Assembly (NCBI RefSeq): GCF_019880585.1
Contig: NZ_JAINVV010000012.1
Coordinates: 124,001 to 188,000, forward strand
From: Sphingomonas colocasiae
GTDB lineage: Bacteria; Pseudomonadota; Alphaproteobacteria; Sphingomonadales; Sphingomonadaceae
DNA: 64,000 nt
Direction: 5' to 3'
Part shown: in pieces, positions 26,853 through 36,253 of the stretch
Layout: the number at the start of each line of letters is the position of its first letter
How positions within the stretch are numbered: the stretch's first letter is position 1
Notes under the pieces: generated by a model
Databases searched by the model: none
The model's input: only the letters and a program-made list of their open reading frames with translations
What the model was told of the DNA's origin: nothing
Made by a program: the position numbers and the translations under genes

Positions 26853-29315
26853 ATGCGGAGCACTACCCAGAAGGGCAATGCGTTCCGCGATGCGGTCGCG
26901 CAATTACTGCGAACGGCGGGCTTCCGCGCCGAGACCGAAATTCAAATCGGCTACAAGAATGCCGATGTCGCGGGGATCTGGTCGCGCGACGAGATGGCGG
27001 GCGAGCAGCGCTATGCCTTCGAGGCGAAGGACTATGAGGGCACGCTGCCGCTCGGCCAATGCACCAAGTTCGCGCATGATTATGCGAACCTCGTCGCAGA
27101 GGACGAGATCGATCACGCCTGGCTCATCTCGAAAGGCGCGATCTCGCCCGAAGGCCGCAAGGCGGCGCAGAGCCGGCGCGGGCTCCAGGCGATGACCTTC
27201 GCCGAACTGCAGCGCCGGCTGCTGCTGCTCGATCCCTACCTGAAGGACCTGATCGGAGCGCACGATGCGAGCCGCCTGGCGGATTATTATATCCCGCCCG
27301 AGACCCCGCAGGGCGAGGATCTCGAGGCGCATGTCCGCGCCTGGATCCAGGCGGCCGATGCGCCGCCGCTGTTCGTGCTCGGGCCCTATGGCAAGGGCAA
27401 GTCCACCTTCGCCAATTATCTCGCGGCGACCTTCGCCAGAGAAGCGATCAGCGATCCGACCGCGCGCGCACCAATCCTGGTCCGGCTCGGGGAGATCGCC
27501 GACGAGCAGTCGCTCGAGGGGTTGCTCGGCAAGGTGCTGGCCAGCCAGCACCGCGTGCAGGGCTATCATTTCGAGACCTTCCGAGAGCTCAACCGCGTCG
27601 GCCGCTTCCTGATCATCTATGACGGCTTCGATGAGATGAAGCATGGCCTGACGCCGGCCAAGTTCCAGCAGGTGCTGACGGAGTTGATGAAGCTGGACGA
27701 GGGCGACGCCCGCATCCTCGTGCTGGGGCGCGATACCGCCTTTCATGACGAGGCGGAATTCCGCGCCGTCATCGACGGAATGGTTGTCACCGGCGCGGGG
27801 CGATCGGTGCCGGCGCTCGATCGCCGTCCCTATCGTCATGTCGACATTCGCGGGTTTACGCCCGAGGAGGCGCGCCGCTTCGTCGAGCGTTATCTGCCGA
27901 TCCGGATCGAACGCGAGGGTCGCTCCCCCGATCCCGCCTGGATCGCCGGCCGGGTGGCCGAGCTTGTCTCCGGCCAGTATGATGAACTGCTCAAGCGGCC
28001 GGTCCATGCCCAGATGCTGTGCGAGATCGCGGTGCATCCCGACCAGCTGCGCCCCAATATGTCGGTCTATGAGCTGTTCGACACCTTCGTCCATTATCTG
28101 CTTCACCGCGAGGTCGGCAAACGCGGCCGCGACAGCGATTTCCCCATCGAGGTCCGGCGGCGCTTCAACGCCAGCCTTGCTTGGTGGCTGTGGGAGCGCG
28201 GCGGCGCCTCGACCACGACGCTGAGCGACATTCCGCAGGCGCTGTGCGACGATGCGGTGCGCGATATCCGCCACGGCCTCACCCGCGACGAGATGCGGCG
28301 CGAACTGATCCAGGGGTGCCTGGTCCAAAAAGGCGCCACGACAATCTATTTCCACCGCTCGTTGCAGGAGTTTCTCGCGGCCGAGCATCTGATCGAGACC
28401 GACCTGCTGATGCGCTCCACGCCGCCGATGGGCTGGCTGCAGGCGGTCACTTCGGCGCTAACCCCCGAGGTGATCGAGTTCATCGTCGCCGGGATCGATG
28501 TCTCGCCGGGACGGCGGCACCGGGCGGTCGACTGGATCGGTTCACTCGGCACGGCGGTGGCCTATCGCGTACCCTTTGCCGGCTTCGATCTATTCATCCA
28601 GCTCGCCCGGGTCACCGTCGCCGATCTCGGTGCGCTGCCATCGGCACCCTGGCTGATCTGGCTCGCTTTTTTCCAGCGTAGCGGCGCCAAGGATTTCACC
28701 CATCGCGGCCGCAACACCTTCGCGGTCCTCGCCGATTTCCTGATCGCCGCGCGCAGTGCGTCCCGTGAGCTGCAGGCGGCGGTGCTCTACGCGGTAGTGC
28801 GCACGCTGTTTCATCCGGTCGAGCGCAATGGGCTGGCAGCGGCGCCGGTGTTCGCCGCGATGATCCCCGTCGCGCGGTTGCGCGAGGCGGTGTCCCAGGC
28901 CCAGGTCAAGAAATCCGAACGGCAGATCATCAACTATGACGAGGATTTTCTGTTATGGGCGTTGCTGCGGAGCTGGAGCGTCACGACCGACGATCAGGAT
29001 CGCCAGGTGCTGGTCGTCGACCTGCTCCAGCTGCATCAGGATGTGCTGGGGATTTCGCCCAACGGCTTCGCCCCGGATGAGGATCCCGGCCAGACCTCGA
29101 TCAGCATCCCGGTGCAATCGCTGTATCGGGCGCTTGCCGCGCAGCGGCCCGCGGTGAGCGAGCGCGACATCGAGGCGCTGCGGCCCTTCTTCAACGACGC
29201 GGCGGTGCGCGCGGCTTTCGCGCCGATCCAGATCGAGCATCGCCAGGCGCCGCAGATCATCGAGGGCGCCCCGATCAACAAGCGCAAGAGCAAGCCTATC
29301 CTGGGCTTGCGCTAG
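26853..29315 (+). CDS. PD-(D/E)XK nuclease-NACHT (STAND) defence protein
   Basis: An 820-residue protein. The N-terminal ~120 residues form an Mrr-like PD-(D/E)XK nuclease: AFRDAVAQLLRTAGF, D38 in NADVAGIW and E57-A-K59 in YAFEAKD. A NACHT NTPase follows, with Walker A GPYGKGKST (177-185) and Walker B FLIIYDGFDE (about 251-260). The helical C-terminal ~350 residues are the likely sensor. Avs and bNACHT proteins have this effector-NTPase-sensor plan and cut DNA on recognising phage proteins. A GGGAGG site lies 10 bases before the ATG. It may act alone or with SIR2-HerA. Confidence 0.88.
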   Translation: MRSTTQKGNAFRDAVAQLLRTAGFRAETEIQIGYKNADVAGIWSRDEMAGEQRYAFEAKDYEGTLPLGQCTKFAHDYANLVAEDEIDHAWLISKGAISPEGRKAAQSRRGLQAMTFAELQRRLLLLDPYLKDLIGAHDASRLADYYIPPETPQGEDLEAHVRAWIQAADAPPLFVLGPYGKGKSTFANYLAATFAREAISDPTARAPILVRLGEIADEQSLEGLLGKVLASQHRVQGYHFETFRELNRVGRFLIIYDGFDEMKHGLTPAKFQQVLTELMKLDEGDARILVLGRDTAFHDEAEFRAVIDGMVVTGAGRSVPALDRRPYRHVDIRGFTPEEARRFVERYLPIRIEREGRSPDPAWIAGRVAELVSGQYDELLKRPVHAQMLCEIAVHPDQLRPNMSVYELFDTFVHYLLHREVGKRGRDSDFPIEVRRRFNASLAWWLWERGGASTTTLSDIPQALCDDAVRDIRHGLTRDEMRRELIQGCLVQKGATTIYFHRSLQEFLAAEHLIETDLLMRSTPPMGWLQAVTSALTPEVIEFIVAGIDVSPGRRHRAVDWIGSLGTAVAYRVPFAGFDLFIQLARVTVADLGALPSAPWLIWLAFFQRSGAKDFTHRGRNTFAVLADFLIAARSASRELQAAVLYAVVRTLFHPVERNGLAAAPVFAAMIPVARLREAVSQAQVKKSERQIINYDEDFLLWALLRSWSVTTDDQDRQVLVVDLLQLHQDVLGISPNGFAPDEDPGQTSISIPVQSLYRALAAQRPAVSERDIEALRPFFNDAAVRAAFAPIQIEHRQAPQIIEGAPINKRKSKPILGLR

Positions 29316-29652
29316 GCCCGCCTGCAGGAACGGTCGGGAACTCCGCTTGAGCTCGTTTTTCACCGCGAGCGATGATGGCGTACTATTGGAGGATTTGATA
29401 TTGAGCACGCGCCAATTCTGGCGGAACGAGCATAAGTTCGTTCTGGGACGCCGTCTCGCGTTTCGAAGAGCCGCTTCGCTTAGCTTTAATCTGAAACCTG
29501 CCATTCCGCTATCGGCCCAGCTTTACTCGTAATTCGTCGCTGCTGCGAACCAGCGGGAACGTCCGATTTTGACGAAGGCCGCCGTTCACGGAGGCCATCA
29601 GGAACGACCTTTGTTTCCCAGGACCTTCCGGCAGCACGCGACGGAAGCGCGG
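29316..29652. other. Spacer at the right edge of the defence island
   Basis: 337 bases with no supported gene. A 61-codon ORF at 29347-29532 lacks a ribosome site and family resemblance. No terminator-quality stem follows the NACHT gene. Confidence 0.4.
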
Positions 29653-31083
29653 TCAGCGCGGTCCGGTCAGCGCGAGGATGTAATCGAGGGTGTGCCTATC
29701 GAGCTTGTCCGGCGTCGTTCGCAGAAGACCGGCAGCGGTGTCGAGCGAGATGAGATTCTCGACAAGCGCGCGCGCGACGACCCAGGAAAACCGTCCGACC
29801 ACCGAAGGTGGGAGGTTGCCGATCGGAAAATAATCGACGGTGAAATCCTCCGTTGCCCGCATCTCGTCCGACGCTTCGGCCGGCTGGCCGGGGCGCGGCA
29901 TGACGACGCGGACGCGGTTGACATTGCCGACATGGGCCTGGGCCGCGCTCACGGAGATGCCGAAATGCCGCGAGACCTCATAGACGGCGGAAGGGACGTC
30001 ATTGGCGGTCTGGACGATCCGGTCGACAGCAGCCGGCGGCGCGAGCAACGCGATCGCGAAGGCATTCGCGCGGATTTCGACCGGATCGCGGCGTTCGGGG
30101 CTATTGACCTTGAGATCGTCGTACCGATCAACGGTAAGGCGGTTGAGGTGCTCGGCGGGATCCCAGAGGAGATGGCCGAGCTCATGTGCAAGCGTCATGC
30201 GCCGGACCCAGACGTTCTGGTTGGCGCCATCGATGTTGACGACAATGCCGCGCTCCGCGCCGTGCGCGATGGTCGCGCCGGCGAAGCTCGCGCCCATCTT
30301 GGTCTGCACAAGCGGAATGTCGAGCGTGTCGGACACCAGCGCCCGCATGCTCTCGATGGGAGCTTCAGGATCGAGGTTCAGCAGGTCACGGGTCTGGGCG
30401 GCCAAGCGGTAGCCGTTCAGATAAGTGGGATAGCCGTAATCGCCATCGGGCTCGAAGCGATCGCGCACGAAGATTGGTCCGCGTTTGAGCTGGGCCTCAA
30501 GCGAGCGCTGGCGCGCGATCACCCAGGCGCCTTCGGCAAGCGCCGCGACCGCGGTCGGTGAGAGCCGGAACGGGTAATCCTGACCATTGGCGAGTTCGCG
30601 TAAGCGGACCCCGAGATCCTCGCCGTTGGGCTGATCCCGCACGCCCAGGTAGCGCTCATCGATCGCAAGCGGGATAGCAAGCCGCTCCAAGGTCCAGATC
30701 GAGGAGATCTTGCCGGGCGTCTCGGCCCTGACGATATCGTCGACCGGCACCTTTGCCAGCCGCGCGAGATGCTCGCGCGCATATCCGAGCGCATCACGGT
30801 AGCGCGTCAAGGTCCGCGCGGGCTCAGCGCGTTCCCGCACGAGTACTGCCTGTCCCTTCTCGACGGCGGTCAGGAGGGTGCCGAAACCGTAGTTGTAAAG
30901 CGCCTCCGCCGCCGCCATGCGATGCCCTGTCGCTTCGGGACTTGCCTCGGCAAGCATGGTCTGTCCCCGCACGAATTCGCGGCGCGAGTTCATGGCGCGC
31001 GCCTCGGCGGTATCGCCGGCAACGTCGGCACCGAATACCTTGTCGAGATCGGCTGATGAGACAGCGGTCATAGCGAGATCCAT
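29653..31083 (-). CDS. ImmA/IrrE-family metallopeptidase with long N-terminal region
   Basis: A 476-residue protein. The zinc motif HELGH lies at residues 300-304 (MTLAHELGHLLW), with the downstream EIRANAFAIALLAP helix of the ImmA/IrrE family. The first ~170 residues include a possible helix-turn-helix (YAREHLARLAKVPVDDIVRAE). Family members cleave repressors to relieve silencing in mobile elements or stress responses. Here the start overlaps the end of an upstream unknown gene by 16 bases, suggesting a two-gene unit in which the peptidase may process that product or a regulator. Confidence 0.82.
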   Translation of the reverse strand: MDLAMTAVSSADLDKVFGADVAGDTAEARAMNSRREFVRGQTMLAEASPEATGHRMAAAEALYNYGFGTLLTAVEKGQAVLVRERAEPARTLTRYRDALGYAREHLARLAKVPVDDIVRAETPGKISSIWTLERLAIPLAIDERYLGVRDQPNGEDLGVRLRELANGQDYPFRLSPTAVAALAEGAWVIARQRSLEAQLKRGPIFVRDRFEPDGDYGYPTYLNGYRLAAQTRDLLNLDPEAPIESMRALVSDTLDIPLVQTKMGASFAGATIAHGAERGIVVNIDGANQNVWVRRMTLAHELGHLLWDPAEHLNRLTVDRYDDLKVNSPERRDPVEIRANAFAIALLAPPAAVDRIVQTANDVPSAVYEVSRHFGISVSAAQAHVGNVNRVRVVMPRPGQPAEASDEMRATEDFTVDYFPIGNLPPSVVGRFSWVVARALVENLISLDTAAGLLRTTPDKLDRHTLDYILALTGPR

Positions 31084-31616
31084 TCAGGATCGATGTCGGT
31101 TTCGAACGTATTCGGGCGATTGGTATCCTGATTGTACCCCATAGACCACACATTGTAGCCGGATTCGGCGAACGCAATCTCGATGGCTTTCAGTTCCTCA
31201 GCCGAACGCAGGCGATAGCGTCCCGAACTGCCAGTGATCGCGATGGTTCTCTCGTCCAAGACCGCGACCTCTCCACCAACAAAAGCTGAGCCGCCGCCGG
31301 TAAGATTGCTGTGCTTGGCGAAGCCTGCGCCGCGCTGCTGACCGAAGATGCACGCTTCGGGGGCATGAAGAACATCGTCCGCCGTCACGATCCAGAGATG
31401 CTGACCAGCGGGTTTTCCACCGAAGACCGGGCGCGCGGCGGGCTCCTCCAGGCGGTCATCGACCGGCCCGTCGACCCAACTTTCCAAGCCATCCTCCGCA
31501 ACCATCTGATCGGTGTCGCCGGCAAATCTGGCGGCATTCGGGTTCATCGGCTGATCGGGCTGATGCGCGGCGCGATACTTGCCGAAAGAAATGACCGTGC
31601 GCGCATTGGACGCCAT
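31068..31616 (-). CDS. Hypothetical partner of the ImmA-type peptidase
   Basis: A protein of about 182 residues from the ATG at 31616, which has a GGGGAG site 11 bases upstream; a TTG at 31691 would give 207. The C-terminal half (VLDERTIAITGSSGRYRLRS then AEELKAIEIAFAESGYNVWS) looks like a compact alpha/beta domain. No family was recognised. It ends within the peptidase gene start. Its place before an ImmA/IrrE gene suggests a substrate, sensor or toxin-like partner, but this is inference. Confidence 0.6.
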   Translation of the reverse strand: MASNARTVISFGKYRAAHQPDQPMNPNAARFAGDTDQMVAEDGLESWVDGPVDDRLEEPAARPVFGGKPAGQHLWIVTADDVLHAPEACIFGQQRGAGFAKHSNLTGGGSAFVGGEVAVLDERTIAITGSSGRYRLRSAEELKAIEIAFAESGYNVWSMGYNQDTNRPNTFETDIDPEWISL

Positions 31617-31727
31617 CAGCGAATCTGCTCCCCAGAGCCGTTCAAAATAAAAGCCTGTCCGCTCGGTAGCTAACGTCGCCCGCACAAACAATCACCTGCA
31701 AATCGCTAATATCCGATTTCGATGAGA

Positions 31728-32050
31728 TCAATCCAAGATCCGAATGACGATCTTGCCGAGATGATAAACGGCTTCCATCCCGAAATAGGCATCCTCGGTC
31801 TCGCTGGAAGAGCCGGTCGATTTCCGACTTTATGCCCGTGGAGACGACCGACTTCAGCGCGGCGACAGGGCCGACGTCGATACGCTGCTGGGTGATGCGC
31901 TTGCGCAGATGACGCGGGTGTCGATTGGGCCATCAAATTCGGTAAGCCTCCCATAAGTAATATGCGCCCGTCGCCGCGCACCGCTCGGAGCATGTGATTG
32001 AGTGTGGGGGGGGCCGCGACGTTCGCTGCAATGTCCGCATCTGGGACGAA
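31728..32050 (-). pseudogene. Decayed C-terminal part of an MDR (zinc-type) alcohol dehydrogenase
   Basis: Pieces of an MDR dehydrogenase appear on the minus strand in different frames: GDGRILLMGG (near 31960), RITQQRIDVGPVAALKSVV (near 31870) and the terminal EDAYFGMEAVYHLGKIVIRI before TGA at 31728-31730. The last is the usual HxxGKIV end of MDR enzymes. At least two frame changes and no N-terminal half are seen, so it is a relic. Confidence 0.55.
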
Positions 32051-32056
32051 GGCCAA

Positions 32057-32518
32057 CCGCCAGTATCAGTTAAAACGTGACCGCACGGTATTGCGGCTGC
32101 TTTCTCGATTCTTCGCCTTAAGAACTGCCCAGGAGGACGCGGCCCATTCTCTGTCGTTCTGACGTGTCAGTCAGATGGACACACGGCGTGTCTGCTCTTG
32201 GCATAACCTGCCGTCTGAGACATCGCATGAGAACGATGGCTTCGTCCCCAATTACAGCCTTCCGAACGCATTTCGCCCAGCGTCCGCTTTCAGGCGATCG
32301 GCACGAGAGCCTAAGCGACCGGCATTAGGGCGCGTTGCGGTCCGAAAGCTTTTGCATAACAAATGGAAAGTGCGTTCCTTTGACAGTCGGTGGCGGCAGA
32401 AGATGCAACATTCACCGGGGCCAAGCGCTTGAGACACGCCGGGATGATGCGACCGCATTACGCACACAGCAACCGAGCGGACGCAGGGCTTCGATGAGGC
32501 AAAGCTGAGGGTACGCTC
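32057..32518. other. Gene-free spacer before the catabolic cluster
   Basis: About 460 bases with no supported coding sequence on either strand and no strong stem-loop. Composition is less GC-rich than the neighbours. It follows the dehydrogenase relic and probably marks an old junction. Confidence 0.4.
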
Positions 32519-33283
32519 CTATTCGGCCGTCCAGCCTCCATCCACGAGCAATGAGCTTCCAGTCACAAGCGCCGAAGCATCGCTCGCTAGGTATAAGAGC
32601 GCGCCCATCAGGTCCTCCGGTCGGCCAAACCTGCCGACCTTGATTTTCTGCAGGATGCCGGCCCTGAATTCGCTGTCTGCCAGAAAAGGTTTGGTCATTG
32701 GCGTCTCGATAAAGGTCGGTGCAATCGTGTTGGATCGGATACCGTGCGGGGCCAGGTCGAGCGCGAAGGCCTTGCTCATCCCCTCGATCGCCCATTTTGA
32801 CGCGCAATAGAGCGAGCGGTTCGGCGCACCGACATGGCCCATCTGACTGCCGATATGAATCAGGCTGCCGGGGCCTCCTGCGGCGATCATTTGTCGCACG
32901 CAGGCCTGGCTGACAAAGAACACCGATTTCAGGTTGAGATCGAGCACCGCGTCATAGTCATCCACGTCTACATCGGCCACCGACATTGGCCGGTTCGTTC
33001 CGGCATTGTTGACGAGGATATCAAAGGCAGGGCGATCGGCGAAGAAGGCCGTGACGGCGGCCAGATCGGTGACGTCGAGTACCGCCGGCACGGCTTGGCC
33101 ACCCGCATCCCCAATCGCGCGCGCCACGCTCACGATCTCGTCGACCGAGCGTGCAGCCAGCGTCACCTGCGCGCCGGCTTCGGCGAGGGCGGCCGCCAAA
33201 GCGACACCAATGCCGCGGCCCGCGCCAGTGACCAGCGCGCGGCGCCCGTCCAACCGAAAGCTCGGCGTTGCAGGCAGCACCAT
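32519..33283 (-). CDS. Short-chain dehydrogenase/reductase
   Basis: A 254-residue SDR. NAD(P)-binding TGAGRGIG near residue 17, NNAG near 93 and the catalytic triad region with Ser in HIGSQMG and YCASK (Tyr, Lys) are all present, ending in LVDGGWTAE. The start at 33283 lies one base after the HisD-family stop (TGAGATG), so the two are coupled; a 32-residue extension to 33379 would overlap that gene. It should oxidise a hydroxyl or reduce a ketone within the regulon. The substrate is unknown. Confidence 0.92.
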   Translation of the reverse strand: MVLPATPSFRLDGRRALVTGAGRGIGVALAAALAEAGAQVTLAARSVDEIVSVARAIGDAGGQAVPAVLDVTDLAAVTAFFADRPAFDILVNNAGTNRPMSVADVDVDDYDAVLDLNLKSVFFVSQACVRQMIAAGGPGSLIHIGSQMGHVGAPNRSLYCASKWAIEGMSKAFALDLAPHGIRSNTIAPTFIETPMTKPFLADSEFRAGILQKIKVGRFGRPEDLMGALLYLASDASALVTGSSLLVDGGWTAE

Positions 33284-33284
33284 C

Positions 33285-34607
33285 TCAGGCGGCGACCGGT
33301 TCGGCGCGACCGGCATAGGGTACGTCGCGGTGGCCATAGCGGCGGACGCGGATATTGGCCTGTTCGCCATGGCCGGCAAAGCCCTCCAGCGCGCACAGCC
33401 GGCTGCAATATTCCCCGACCAGCGCGGAGGCTTCGTCGGTCAGCACGCGCTGATAAGTGCAGGTCTTGATGAACTTGCCGACCCACAGGCCGCCGGTATA
33501 GCGCGCCGCCTTCTTCGTCGGCAGCGTGTGATTGGTGCCGATCACCTTGTCACCGAAGCTGACATTGGTGCGCGCGCCCAGGAACAGTGCGCCGTAATTG
33601 GTCATATGGGCCAGGAAATAGTCGGGATCGGCGGTCATCACCTGAACATGCTCGGACGCGATCTCGTCGGCGATGCGCACCATCTCCGCATCGTCCTCGG
33701 CAACGATCACCTCGCCGAACGCATCCCAGGCGCGACGCGCGATATCGCGCGTTGGCAGGATCTCCAGCAGCCGCTCGACCTCCGCCATGGTTTCGCGCGC
33801 CAGTTTCTCCGACGTGGTGAGCAGCACCGCCGGACTGTCCGGCCCATGTTCGGCCTGGCCGAGCAGGTCGGTGGCGGCAAGCTCGGCATCGCAGCCGATC
33901 TCGTCGGCGATCACCAGCGTCTCGGTGGGGCCCGCGAACAGATCGATGCCGACGCGGCCGAACAACTGGCGCTTGGCCTCCGCGACAAAGGCGTTGCCGG
34001 GGCCGACCAGGATGTCGACAGGGGCGATCGATCGGGTGCCGATGCCCATCGCCGCCACCGCCTGGATGCCGCCCAGGCAATAGATCTCGTCGGCGCCGGC
34101 CATCGCCTGCGCCGCGACGATCGCGGGGGCGGGCTTGCCCTGGAAGGGCGGGGCGCAGGTGACGACGCGTGGCACGCCCGCCACCTTGGCTGTGATCACG
34201 GACATATGGGCGGAGGCGAGCAACGGATATTTGCCGCCGGGCACGTAGCAGCCCGCCGCGTTCAGCGGCAGATGCCTGTGGCCGAGCACGACGCCGGGCA
34301 GCGTCTCCACCTCGACATCCTTCATGCTGTCGCGCTGGATCCGCGCGAAATTGCGCACCTGTGTCTGGGCGAATTCGATGTCGCGGATATCCTGCGGGTT
34401 CAGCGTGTCGATGCACGCCTGGATCTCGTCATCGGTCAGGCGATAGCTGTCGCGATCCCATTGATCGAAGCGGATCGAAAGCTCGCGAACCGCATCGTCG
34501 CCGCGTGCCTCGATATCGGCAAGGATCTCCTCAACTGTATCGCGTACCTGGCGGCTGGTTTCCGCCTTCGCTTCAGCGCTCGCGCCGCGCTTGATCCAAT
34601 GTGCCAT
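33285..34607 (-). CDS. HisD-family dehydrogenase (HpsN-like)
   Basis: A 440-residue histidinol dehydrogenase homologue. It contains [54 protein letters not shown] and [14 protein letters not shown]. The wording ([22 protein letters not shown]-type segment) is closer to the catabolic HpsN/sulfopropanediol dehydrogenase branch than to biosynthetic HisD, and no other his genes are nearby. Such enzymes oxidise a primary alcohol to a carboxylate in two NAD+-linked steps. Start at 34607 with a GAGGA site. It is coupled to the SDR gene. Confidence 0.88.
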   Translation of the reverse strand: MAHWIKRGASAEAKAETSRQVRDTVEEILADIEARGDDAVRELSIRFDQWDRDSYRLTDDEIQACIDTLNPQDIRDIEFAQTQVRNFARIQRDSMKDVEVETLPGVVLGHRHLPLNAAGCYVPGGKYPLLASAHMSVITAKVAGVPRVVTCAPPFQGKPAPAIVAAQAMAGADEIYCLGGIQAVAAMGIGTRSIAPVDILVGPGNAFVAEAKRQLFGRVGIDLFAGPTETLVIADEIGCDAELAATDLLGQAEHGPDSPAVLLTTSEKLARETMAEVERLLEILPTRDIARRAWDAFGEVIVAEDDAEMVRIADEIASEHVQVMTADPDYFLAHMTNYGALFLGARTNVSFGDKVIGTNHTLPTKKAARYTGGLWVGKFIKTCTYQRVLTDEASALVGEYCSRLCALEGFAGHGEQANIRVRRYGHRDVPYAGRAEPVAA

Positions 34608-34651
34608 ATGATCCTCGCTGATCTCGAAATACGGAAAAAAGAAATGGGCGG

Positions 34652-36196
34652 TCAGGCCTTCATCCGCCGCCATCCCCAGACCAGGCAGATGACGGCGGGG
34701 ATAAGCGCCAGTTGCGACAGAAGCAGCGCCTGTTGCACCGATTGTTCGGCGCTGACGCCCCAGACCATCAACTGGTCGCTCAGCGCGCCCACCACGAACG
34801 GCGCCATCGCGGTGCCCAGGAAGACTTGGGTGACGATATAGATGGCCGATGCGGTGGCGCGGATATTAGGTGGCACCTGGCTGCTGACATTCGCTGCGGC
34901 CGGCGCCAGCCACATCGCGCTGAAGAAATTGAAGGGCACCGTCCAGGCATAGGCGACGCTGGTCGAAGCGGTGAGCAAGCAGGCAATCAGCGCCGCCGAC
35001 GCGCACGAGATGGCCGCCGCCGAGAAGACCAGCCGGACCCGCTCGCCATGACTCAGGATCAGTCGGTCGGTCAGCATCGCTCCCAGCGTGATCCCACTGA
35101 ACCCGGCTACCGCATAGGAGAGGCCGAGCATCAACCCGACATCGGACGGCGTCGCCCCCAAGGTGCGCTGAAAATAAACCGCCAGCCATGCGAGAGGACC
35201 GATCGTCAGGAAGCAGCATCCGGCAAAGCCGCCAAAGCCCAGCAGCAGCGACCGATTGCCGAAGATCGACTTGAACCCGTCCGGATCGACCGCGCGGAAT
35301 TTCTGGGTCCAGGTGCAGACGGCATAAAGGCCGAAGGCCAGCACGCCCCATTGTAGGTGATCACCGGTCAGTCGTCCGACCAGCGCGCCGCCAAGAGCGG
35401 TCGTCAGCGCGATGGCGAGATTGGTTAACAATGCCCGCCGCCCGGCCACACGGTACAGCACCATCGCGCCGGTTGCGGGGAGCATCGTCAAAGTCTCAAT
35501 CGCGATGGCGCGCATCGGCCGTCGCTCCGGCGCGATAGTTTGCCCGTCGAGCGCGCCGCGTATCGGCTCGCGCAGCGCCGCAACGAACAGCGCGAGCAAC
35601 AGCCCGGGGCAGCCGACGATCACGAACGCCGCCTGCCATGCCTTCAACTGTAACGGCGCCAGGGCGGGATCGGGATAGGCGCTGGTCCAGGCCGAAAGCA
35701 CCCAACCGCCCAAGGTGAGGCCCAGGCCCGCGCCGATGAACAGACCGCTGGTATAGATAGCGATGGCGGTGGTGCGCTGGTGCTTGGGGAAATAATCGCA
35801 CAGCAACGAATAGACCGCGGGTGAGGCACTGGCCTCGCCCACCCCCACGCCCATGCGGCACATCGCCAGGAAGCCGAAGCTGCGCGCCGCGCCGGACAAT
35901 GCGGTCATCACGCTCCAGGCGGCAAGGCCGATGCTGACCAGCCGGGTGCGGTTCACGATGTCCGCCGCCTTGCCCAGCGGGATGCCAAACACCGCGTAGA
36001 ACACGGCGAAGGAGATCCCTAGGAGGAAACCGATCTCGGAGTCCGAGATGCCGAGATCATGCTTGATGCTTTCGGCCAGGATCGAAAGGATCTGCCGGTC
36101 CAGCAGATTGAAGACATAGACCAGCATCAGGATAAAAAGCACATAGGCCTTGTAAGCGCCGCTGGCCGGCCTTGGCTGGTCGACATTGGTCGTCAA
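34652..36196 (-). CDS. MFS transporter, spinster-like
   Basis: A 514-residue transporter with about 12 membrane helices. The first helix holds [20 protein letters not shown], and the loop after helix 2 holds [16 protein letters not shown], a variant of the MFS loop motif; [19 protein letters not shown] is typical of spinster-like members found in aromatic and terpenoid catabolic clusters of sphingomonads. It should carry the substrate or an early product across the inner membrane. The apparent start is TTG with GGAG upstream. It lies between the TonB receptor and the HisD-family gene on one transcript. Confidence 0.9.
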   Translation of the reverse strand: MTTNVDQPRPASGAYKAYVLFILMLVYVFNLLDRQILSILAESIKHDLGISDSEIGFLLGISFAVFYAVFGIPLGKAADIVNRTRLVSIGLAAWSVMTALSGAARSFGFLAMCRMGVGVGEASASPAVYSLLCDYFPKHQRTTAIAIYTSGLFIGAGLGLTLGGWVLSAWTSAYPDPALAPLQLKAWQAAFVIVGCPGLLLALFVAALREPIRGALDGQTIAPERRPMRAIAIETLTMLPATGAMVLYRVAGRRALLTNLAIALTTALGGALVGRLTGDHLQWGVLAFGLYAVCTWTQKFRAVDPDGFKSIFGNRSLLLGFGGFAGCCFLTIGPLAWLAVYFQRTLGATPSDVGLMLGLSYAVAGFSGITLGAMLTDRLILSHGERVRLVFSAAAISCASAALIACLLTASTSVAYAWTVPFNFFSAMWLAPAAANVSSQVPPNIRATASAIYIVTQVFLGTAMAPFVVGALSDQLMVWGVSAEQSVQQALLLSQLALIPAVICLVWGWRRMKA

Positions 36197-36253
36197 ATCA
36201 CGCGCTCCAAACCTGGCGGGCGGCGGCCGTGCGGCCGGCCACCCGCCTATCTG

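Noticed and set aside
29347-29532. 61-codon ORF after the NACHT gene
   Set aside because: No ribosome site, no family resemblance and no conserved context.
33285-34607. Biosynthetic hisD of histidine synthesis
   Set aside because: No his genes nearby, the gene sits in a transporter/receptor catabolic operon, and its sequence wording is closer to the HpsN-type branch.
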